Part shown: piece after piece, positions 56,068 to 64,000 of the stretch
Layout: each line of letters opens with the position of its first letter
Numbering within the stretch: position 1 is the first letter of the stretch
Translations under genes and position numbers: made by a program
Notes under the pieces: model-generated
What the model was told of the DNA's origin: nothing
Seen by the model: the letters and a program-made list of their open reading frames with translations, nothing else
Databases searched by the model: none
Origin: Diadema setosum
Taxonomy: Eukaryota; Echinodermata; Echinoidea; Diadematoida; Diadematidae
Direction: 5' to 3'
DNA length: 64,000 nt
Assembly (NCBI RefSeq): GCF_964275005.1
Contig: NC_092701.1
Coordinates: forward strand, 32,693,919-32,757,918

Positions 56068-58028
56068 ATGTCGCCGACCCGCCAAACTGTGTGCGCCCTG
56101 TTGATTCTGGTAGCTGCAGTAGAGTTCCGTTCGACCGCTGCCTCTTGCTGCTGCCCTGCGATGTGGACTGCCTTCGGGAATCACTGCTACAGGTATGAAG
56201 TTGTACCTACGGGAAGCTTTTACGAACTGCTACGAACGCCGTACGAACGATTTTTACACACTTTCATAAGATTTTCTGTTAAATATGGGACCAAAAGGGG
56301 TTAATCAAATGGAAAAGAGGGAAGGGGAAGAAAAGAAAAGAGGGAGATGAGGAGGAAGGAGCGAGAGGGGGAGAGTTGGAGCAACAACCTCCTCCTCCTC
56401 TACTTGTAGATGCAGCTACAGTTGTAGTCTCCATGGCACTACAGTCATCTTGAAGTATAAAACATTCAACTGTTACAGAACTTTCGACAGGACACGGCAG
56501 CGTCTTTTTAACAACCCGACAAAATATACAAAAAAAAATTCGTATATCTTCTTACGAATGACTTGAGAGTGTCGTGAGTTGCACGTACCACCATCTCACG
56601 ACAAAAAGAAATCGTAAGATAGCTGTAAGTTTGACGAAAGAATAACTCAAGGCGTTCTTACGAAAAACATACGAATGCTAGAGCCATAAATCATTTCGTT
56701 TCTCTAAAAGGTCTTGAGTTAGTTGTTCTTGTGAAATAAACATCGTTCTTACGAAATTCGTAAGAAGGCCGTATAAGAATCTGTGCCCCATCTACGAATC
56801 CCTACGAACTCCAGAATTCGTACGAACGCATCGTTCGTATGAACCTTTGTGACCGTAGCTTTGCGTGATGTGGCGGGAGGTAACTTGTTGAAATTGACGG
56901 TGCTTTATTTAGAAACGGGATGCGCGAAGGCACGAATGCGACATATAAAAACTCTGCAAGAAGCTACTTAGACGCCAAGACGCCTACCGCAGAGTTTTGA
57001 GTAGTTTCTCTCATATCTTTCTCATGATGGCATGTATAGGAGAGCTATAAACGAATTGCCACCGCTGATCTCTGTATAGGAAGTACCTGGATATCTCATT
57101 GACCAAATTCACTCTGTACAAACGAGTGAAGCCGCCGCGCCGCAATGTCACCAGCCTTGCATCGCATTTGTTTGTAGGCACAAACCATTGTTGGTCGTAA
57201 AGGAGTCCAGGACTACTGTACAGCATTCACCACTGGCACTGTGCCATAGGCGGCCCGTACTGGAGCACCTATGGAGGGAATATGAAAGAGATGCTTCTCC
57301 ACAGACTCCTTTACGACCATCAAGGAAATGTGCCTGTCAATTAGCACCATGCCTTGCACGCATTTTTTTTTTTTTTTTTTTTTTTTTTTTAGCACAGAGT
57401 GTCAACAAGATCACGTACAAAAATACGGCTCGATCTACAGAGGGCGTCTATGAGAGTTTGAACATGCCATCTTCCGTCATATTTTTGTCTTTTCATTGGC
57501 ATTTTGGTACTCTGTACTACCATATTTCCCTGATGTTTCAAAGCCAGTGCTATCACAACACTGGCAACACGATTTTGGTCTATGTTATAGTCGCTATCAT
57601 TGTTAATATCAGCATAAGATTCAATCTGTGCGCAATGTGTTTATTATGTTCAGTGACAAGAAAATGGTCCCATGGAAGGTCACATGTTACTCCGTGAATG
57701 GGTTACGAGTCGATGTGAATAGTAAGATAAAATCAAATGAGCATTAATCAATCAGTCGATCAATCATATCTTAATCAATTACTACCAGTACTAAATTAGA
57801 ATCCCGTGATTACACGGCAGGTTCTTCAGCTACTCTCGCTCGTGGTTTGAGGCGGAGGGCCACTGCCGGTCCTTCACCTCTCCGTCCGTCGGCTCGGGGC
57901 AGGGCAGCCCCTCGACTCTCGCCCACCTCGCCTCCATCCACTCTCAGGCCGAAAACGACTTTCTGCACGCTTTCTTCGAGACATCCAGAGCGAGGGATGA
58001 CTCACAGGTGAGTAATTCAGTTGTATCG

Positions 58029-58077
<49 letters not shown>

Positions 58078-59975
58078 TATACATATAAATATATATAACT
58101 ATACATATATGTAATCACATATATGCTAACGAGGGCAGCCATGTACATACCAGTAAGTCATTGTTAAGAAAAAAGCTTGGAAATAAACTACATTATTATA
58201 CGTTGAACTAGCTACGTCCGAAAATGCCCTTATCTTCTCGCACTGAATAAATAATGAAGGAGCTACACTGGTTCTGTACAAGGCCGGGACCACTTCTCAC
58301 ACTCTATCATATTTGTTTCGTATTTATTATATTATATACATCATAATTTATATATATCATATACATGATATGAATATACCGTATGTCAAAAAAAAAACTC
58401 ACACACACAACAGTACCCTTTGCAACGATAAAGAATAGTGAATCAATCCAAATGCAATTTCACAGTATGAAACTATAACTTATTACCCACATCTTACAGA
58501 AAACCCCATCCGAATTGCTTCTGAGGTCAAAGAGAAATGAGAATCTTTGTAGAGCATTTCAGGAATCCCTTCCCTCCAAGATCTGTCGCTTGGGTTCACA
58601 CATTAATCATGTTATTATGCAGTTCCAAGAGAACCAAGCGCTAAACTTAGAAATAACAGACCCGTGACATGTTTTACAACGATCCACATTTCTTTTTAAA
58701 CATAAGAAAAAAAAAAACTGAATCGGGTATTCTGCAAAATATAGGTAAGCTGTTAGATTTTTATACCTTGAAATAGCATTCATACAGTTTGATTATGTTG
58801 AAAGTTATTAATGCGGAAATTCGATTGTATTTTTGGGACGAAATGTAAATGTATGTATATACAGGGTGGCCCCAAAAAAACGGAACACCTAAGATTTTTA
58901 ATTTTAGCAATATTGTTGCTAATATGTCATTATTTTGCATACTATTGGAAAGCGCTTATGGTATATTATGATTATTACGAATATCTAATCATGTTTGCAA
59001 AATACTTCATTCTTCCAACATTATGTTATGTTCGTATGTTAATTCTATGTTTTTGAAACCTTTATTTTTTCATATGCAATATATCACATTTCCTATTCAA
59101 CTCCGTTTTGGTTTATTTCTTTATCACTCCATGTATGTGTTGCGACAAATTTCTACAAAATAATCTTGAATCCTGTGACATTCTTTGTCGTCAGTCTGAG
59201 ATATCTGAGATATAGTTTTTTTTTTCTCATTTTCATTCATTTCGTTTATTTCATTTCCAACAACGCAAAACATATTCATACACAAAATAACACAATATCT
59301 ATACAATGTAGTAGCAAAGAAAGATACATGAAGTTAACAATACTACGCATCACAAAAGCAAATGCAAATTGAATTAAAAATTAAGTCGCAGGAAATGGAG
59401 GAGACATGCTGAAAAGCTAAGCTTGTATTTTGCAGTCCCCTCGCGGACAAAAAGACTAAATAACATCAAGGAAGCAAGTTGCTAGATATAATATAAAAGG
59501 TGCACAACACATACAGGCCTATACAAACAAACAGACGGAGAAACAAACACAAGTAACCTCTCTTGTTAAAGAGAAAGATAGAGAGAAAAAAGAACACAGT
59601 GAAGGAAAAAGAGTCAGTAAAGGAAATGGTTCAAAACATTCAACCCAATTCGTTCACTGCACAGGTATGTATTATTAGAGTGCAATCTCCAAACAACTCG
59701 ACTTGTTTTGTTATTCCTGATGCCTACAGCCTCTAGGAAACTACGCAACGTTGTGGATCGGGCTGCACGACTTGGAGGAGGAAGGGGTCTTCGTCTGGTC
59801 CGATGAAACGCCGGTCGATTTCGAAAACTGGGGCATTAACCAGCCCAACAACACAGGCACGGGACCCAATTCGGACTGCGTGCATCTCTTTGGGGGCTAC
59901 AGCGGCAGGTGGCGCGATCGTGGGTGCCGCACTTTAACGAAGCAGTACATTTGTAAGATGCCGTATGTCTACTAG
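56068..59975 (+). CDS. secreted C-type lectin, three exons
   Basis: Exons 56068-56192, 57821-58007 and 59730-59975; donors AG/GTATGA and CAG/GTGAGT, acceptors CACGGCAG and CCTACAG. Phases match (2, then 0), giving 185 aa. Residues 1-26 are a signal peptide (core VCALLILVAAVEF). The rest is one long-form CTLD: N-terminal CPAMWTAFGNHCY, C57 pairing with C179, C154 with C170, and a WIGL motif at 113-116. The sugar and calcium site reads Q142-P143-N144 instead of EPN or QPD, and W165-R166-D167 instead of WND, so calcium-dependent sugar binding is plausible but specificity is unclear. No other domain and no membrane segment, so it is likely a soluble lectin used in pathogen binding or as a matrix protein. 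Its start lies 160 bp after a transposable element. Small single-CTLD lectins of this kind are common in echinoderms. Confidence 0.88.
56193..57820 (+). other. lectin intron 1
   Basis: 1628 bp. 56200-56860 is rich in TACGAAC or GTTCGTA motifs in both orientations, with CGTACGAACG near both ends, perhaps an old foldback element. A purine-rich tract lies at about 56310-56380. A hairpin GGTCGTAAAGGAGTC with GACTCCTTTACGACC spans 57194-57318. A poly-T run lies at 57362-57390. The long frame across the poly-T is not a gene. Confidence 0.6.
58008..59729 (+). other. lectin intron 2
   Basis: 1722 bp. An AT microsatellite runs at about 58032-58072. CAGGGTGGCCCCAAAAAAAC near 58862 resembles one end of a mariner or Tc1-type element, but no partner end was found. 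A retroelement tail (next entry) fills the 3' third. Confidence 0.6.
59226..59590 (-). mobile_element. retroelement 3' end, minus strand, in lectin intron 2
   Basis: Diverged copy of 1384-1760. TTCGTTTATTTCATTTCCAAC at its left matches the other copy, followed by the same order of an A-rich segment, GGAAATGGAGGAGACATGCTG and TGCAGTCCCCTC. It lies on the opposite strand to the lectin, as is tolerated in introns. No coding frame. Confidence 0.5.
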
Positions 59976-60708
59976 GGTTATAAACTGTAGCCGACATGGG
60001 GCAATGTCTACATAATCCCTCCAGTTATGTTTAGCCTCCCTATACGATTATAGCACAGGTACATCCACCAGGATTGCAATATCCCTTTCCGTGAGCCACA
60101 GTCCTAAAATCCCATTTATTGTACATACATAATTCATCTTGCACACGGGACTGTGCAATGATGTGGCTAACTGAAAGCCCCAAATAGCAAGTTGGAGTAC
60201 CAACGATACCTCGTATGGACAGGCAATCGTCTTTGTCAGACCTCGGAGGTAGCCTATAGTACCTCCTTGGTCAGACTGGGGGGAGGGAGTTGGACCTGAC
60301 CGGTCCGGGTATAAGATGGTTCAGGGGGTAACGTAGTCCACTTCCTGGACTGTATGTAGCATCCATGCATGCAGTGTGCCTACCACGGAAGTTTATGACG
60401 TCTGAATTACACAACATTACCGTTCCTGATGTAAATATATATATATATATATTTTTTTTTTTTTTCCCCGGGAAGTACCAGTAGATGGTCGCTATCAGCC
60501 GCTTTGGCGCGTTGAGTGTGGGGTGAATGCATGTATGCGTGTATTAGTGTGGGGAATGCGGGCAGTATCTGGAGGAGGGGTAACGCCATCTTACAGACCC
60601 GGTAGCTTAGGGACTTATGGGTAGACTGATTCATTCTCTGCCCACCGGGTACATTCGAAAACCACGGATTTCAACGGTCTGCGAATATGTGCATCGAACC
60701 GTATGCTA
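59976..60708. other. lectin 3' flank
   Basis: No canonical AATAAA occurs soon after the lectin stop codon. A TA repeat then T-run lies at 60436-60464. The minus-strand frame at 60407-60634 starts in this repeat and is not credible. Confidence 0.45.
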
Positions 60709-60916
60709 CTGTACGAGCTGAAATTTTCGCGTACAGATATTTTCGCGAATTGCTACTCGGAGGACATTTTCGCGTGTTGTTAATTTCGCGGTTGCGAGGG
60801 TCTAACTGAACTAAATTTGCGCGTTGTTATTTTCGCGTGTTGTTATTTTCGCGGCTCAAAGGCGATTTGCGAAATTCGTGAAAATAAAACCACCGCGAAA
60901 ATTTCAGCTCGTACAG
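60709..60916. mobile_element. MITE with CTGTACGAGCTGAAATTTTCGCG ends
   Basis: CTGTACGAGCTGAAATTTTC at the left is mirrored by GAAAATTTCAGCTCGTACAG at the right. The interior consists of ATTTTCGCG motifs (about eight). At 208 bp and without a frame, it is another element whose interior repeats its end motif. No clear target duplication. Confidence 0.8.
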
Positions 60917-61885
60917 GCAGTAATTGGCAACGATTGACTCTAGTCGGGATTGACCGGATGCGTGTGTGAGAGTGATAACGCTGTACACAATTCGTTACGA
61001 GGATTCTCGTATAATATCCGAGCTTGGCAAGCCTTCGCACTATTATACATGGTATACCCACACTACCCGGTTTTTAACAAAATGTCCCCGCCCCCTTTAT
61101 CTTTGGAGCGGCATCCCCAAACGTTTTTTAGGGGTTTGTCAGATTTAGTATCATCTCTTAAGTATCATTTTGTTAACGGAAGGCCCTTTGACTTTACGCC
61201 GTTGTATTTTTTTAATGCTTTTATTTCAATTTCATGGTAATACATGTGTGCTTGCATGTTTATCTTCATTAAGTCACCTTTGAGATTTCATCATCGCAAT
61301 TTTCACATGCACTCTATTATTCTGCACAAAGTTTAGCAGGAACAGGGAACATGGTAAGGAGGGGGAGGGGTGAAAAGAGTGTTCCGTTTCAAGATTCTTC
61401 CCTACCAACGAAGTAGGGAGCTATAAGGGAAGTATTGTAACCCTTGAACCAACCAAGAGTTCTACCCGACCCTGAATAATTACACTTAATAGCCTTGGTG
61501 GATTAAACATTGGACTTTTCTCACAATTCTTGCAGGTATCACGTGTGTTGTGTTGAAAGCTCCCTGTTATTATTGTTTCCGATTTATAATCATGTCTGTG
61601 TGTTGGGTTGCATGCCTGTTCTTTATAGGTGATGAACTTCTGTCACAGGGCAACTATGCGTGTCTCTGCCTGAAACAAAAGAGAAATATGCAGAGATAAC
61701 TTCTGTTCAAAGTGATATTTAACAACTCATAATATCATAGACTGCAATATTCAGTGCATGGATAGTTACATGTGCCCTTATCACCGCAAGACATTGGAAA
61801 CTTTTATCAGCTCTCGTAGAAAATGAAGGCCACGCTATCCTGTACTTCGCATTGCTGAAAATTATTTTTTAAAGTGCGTAAGCTA
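60917..61885. other. intergenic, nothing recognised
   Basis: Short frames only; no repeat match. Confidence 0.5.
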
Positions 61886-62453
61886 TTGAGGGAAACAAAA
61901 CCCCACAGACAAATGTGGATTGAGTGAAAGCAGCAAAATTAGAACACATCAGTGAAAGTTTGAGGAAAATCGGAAAAGCGATGCAAAAGATAGGAATTTT
62001 TAAAGTTTTGGTGTTGGAATCGCTGGATGAGGAGACTACTTGAGTTTATGACATCATGTGTGGACAACAATTATAAAGAAAATATAAAGAAAATTCAACA
62101 TGCTATCACTTTTCTATCATAATGAAAAAGCACTTGACTAACCGCTTTCAGAAAGCAGGGGGAATAATTACTAATACTACTCTCATCTTATTTCAGTATC
62201 AAGTTGATGGAATGTATAATTTAATGAAAATGAATTTTATGGAATTCCCTTTATATTCTCTTTATAGTTATCCACACAAATACATGACGTCATAACCTGT
62301 AGTAGTCTCCTCATCCACCAAAACTTTACCAACTCACTTTAACTTTTGCATCGATTGTCCAAGTCTCCTCAAATTGCTTTCACTGATGTGTTCTACTAAT
62401 GTTACTGCTTTCACTCAATCCACATTTCTCTTTGGGTTTTGGTTTCCTTTAAT
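61886..62453. mobile_element. TTAAAGGACAAG-related palindromic element, diverged ends
   Basis: Shares GAACACATCAGTGAAAGTTT, GATGAGGAGACTACT and AAAGCACTTGACTAAC-like interior with 15697-16286. Its ends differ: GAGGGAAACAAAACCCC at the left mirrors GGGTTTTGGTTTCCTTTAA at the right, and CAAATGTGGATTGAGTGAAAG mirrors CTTTCACTCAATCCACATTT. A subfamily with altered termini. Confidence 0.75.
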
Positions 62454-62506
62454 CACAATAATTATGACGCAACAATCGGTTAAAGGCAAAAATCTGGTGT
62501 GTGACC

Positions 62507-62541
62507 ATATATATATATATGTATAATTTTTATATATGTAA

Positions 62542-62577
<36 letters not shown>
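62507..62577. repeat. TA microsatellite
   Basis: TA repeats at 62507-62521 and 62545-62577, interrupted by AT-rich sequence. It lies just before the second copy of the duplicated segment. Confidence 0.85.
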
Positions 62578-62578
<1 letters not shown>

Positions 62579-62658
62579 CAAATAAAATATTCATAAAACA
62601 AATTCACATGAAAGAGAATAAGGGTTGAAGATATAGAACGAGGAAAATAAGAAAAACT

Positions 62659-64000
62659 GGACCGGATATCTTGACAAGTCGTGTTTGTCATTTCGATCTG
62701 ACTTCGACCGGGCAAAGCAGCCGGATGAAATGGTAATTAACACTCCATGTTGGAATTAACCACAATACAAATTGTAAAACAGGAAACAAAACAAAACAAA
62801 AGAGGATGTCAACTAGCTGGAATGTCAGAAGTGATATTGAAAGCTGTACAGTAAATCCTGTAAGCTAATTTGACCTCCGTACGACAATCGCGTTTTTGAC
62901 CGATTATTGCAGCAGCTATAGCGCCGTCTATCTTTCAAGCCGTTTAATGAATTCCTGCAACTATGCAGTAAGTTGGTGCGAATATGATTTATATGATTTA
63001 TCATATTTAGTGCACTTCAAGAACGGAATACAAGCAAAAATTTCTGCTCTTTTTTTTTGTGTTTCTGCTCACAATATTTTGTGAAAACACGTGACATCTT
63101 GAAATAAAGATATTACTGTCTCCATCAAGTCAAACTTTAAACAGTGTTTAAGTGAAACTTGTGACGTTCTAAATTTCTGATTCTTTGATTTGATTTGATT
63201 TGATTTATTCACTACATACATATGCCAACATTATACACAAATATATAGATTTATTGTTTGTACATGAAATAAGTCATCTACTGTACATTTTGCGTGGAAT
63301 GTCACAAGCTATTTAAACTTTTACTGTAACATTCAGTAGATATAACTTACAAAAATATGTATAGAAACATTATACCAAAAAAAAGTCATAATGCATTTAG
63401 GTTTTATTGCGCAGAAATACGATAGAAGGAGAGGGAAAAGACGAGAAATCGAGAGGATAGGAAGAAGGGTACTTCACATCATGATAGTCTAATAAGGTAT
63501 GTACATTTGATTTGGCATATCTTTATAACTTCTTCTGTCGCCTTCTACAGAGTTTATAGGATATAAATAAAATGAAATAATGACAGCAATAATAAAAGCA
63601 TCCTGCTTGAAGGGCATTGCTTGATAGAGATCACAGAACAGATGAGAGGTTACACACGTGTTCGTCATCTCGTAACAGGTTATGTGTTAACTCTCAATTA
63701 AACTATCAGAGGATTTTTATGATTATGAACCATTCTTCCTCCCTGTTATGTCTGATCCATGCAGAATTGCATGATTTTTGTAATGTCTCCTCGGACCACT
63801 TTCTAAGGCAGCAAAAAAAAAAATGTGATCGTTGATTTCTTGCCAAAATGAACGGAGAAAGTGACAAGAAAAACTGCCATAAACATATAGTTCTCATGAT
63901 AGGTACATACTGCAAAAATGGACAAAAACACACGATGCCTATCGGAAATGATAAGTTATCTGAAATATCATATTATGCTGTTTCAGTGTGGCCTTTGGAA
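62659..64000. repeat. duplicated segment, copy 2
   Basis: Diverged copy of 51461-53069; matching is clear to 63993, close to the window edge. It lacks the 251 bp foldback insertion and keeps the simple TA at that site. Small differences include ATGTTGGAATTAACC against ATGTAATTGGAATTAACC. No gene. Confidence 0.85.

Noticed and set aside
57188-57697. 169-codon plus frame
   Set aside because: Runs through a poly-T tract inside lectin intron 1; the lectin splice pattern accounts for the region better.
58862-58890. Mariner/Tc1-type element from CAGGGTGGCCCCAAAAAAAC
   Set aside because: Only one possible end; no mirrored end or transposase found.

Overview
The window looks like AT-rich nuclear DNA from a marine deuterostome, most likely an echinoderm. 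The grounds are a single-exon Toll-like receptor with a large leucine-rich ectodomain, a small spliced C-type lectin, and very dense short foldback (inverted-repeat) elements and tRNA-derived SINEs. Species cannot be fixed from sequence alone. Nothing indicates a bacterial, viral or organellar origin: the genes carry GT-AG introns, are widely spaced, and have polyadenylation-like signals.

Two protein genes are firm. (1) A complete intronless TLR lies on + at 2847-5606 (919 aa: signal peptide, about 24 LRRs, LRR C-cap, membrane helix, TIR domain). (2) A three-exon secreted C-type lectin lies on + at 56068-59975 (185 aa), with introns of 1.6 and 1.7 kb whose phases match exactly. A third gene is well supported but unrecognised: two coding exons on - (21321-19507 and 18995-18282) join in phase at good splice sites to give 842 aa, Ser/Arg/Pro-rich and probably disordered. 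Weaker candidates are a two-exon gene on + (38976-39223 and 40169-40451), a possible 5' exon on - near 29305-29746, and a possible start exon at 45242 on +. The TLR and the lectin are both innate-immunity families, but they lie about 50 kb apart and nothing shows they act together.

Most of the rest is repeats. 1-2.8 kb: a retroelement tail and a tandem repeat pair. 6-12 kb: a foldback element made of GGTGTTAAA motifs, palindromes with a CGAGGCGNAGCCGAG-like centre, and a 1.75 kb block bounded by arrays of ACCAAAATGTGC in both orientations. 14-16, 24, 30, 33-34, 37-38, 41-43 and 62 kb: palindromic 350-590 bp elements with TTAA or TTTAAAGG ends, in several families. 27-32 kb: two SINE copies in opposite orientation and an inverted tRNA-like element. 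34.5-35.8 kb: a transposon-like unit filled with a tandem repeat carrying AGGTCA direct repeats. 45.6-47.9 kb: a 1160 bp tandem duplication, apparently identical. 51.5-53.1 and 62.7-64.0 kb: a diverged duplication, one copy interrupted by a 251 bp foldback element and the other preserving the empty site. 53.6-55.9 kb: two elements inserted in a third, ending 160 bp before the lectin start codon.

The best leads are biological oddities rather than a proven new system: elements whose interiors are built from copies of their own end motifs, the nuclear-receptor-like repeat array, the empty-site pair, and the unrecognised 842 aa gene.
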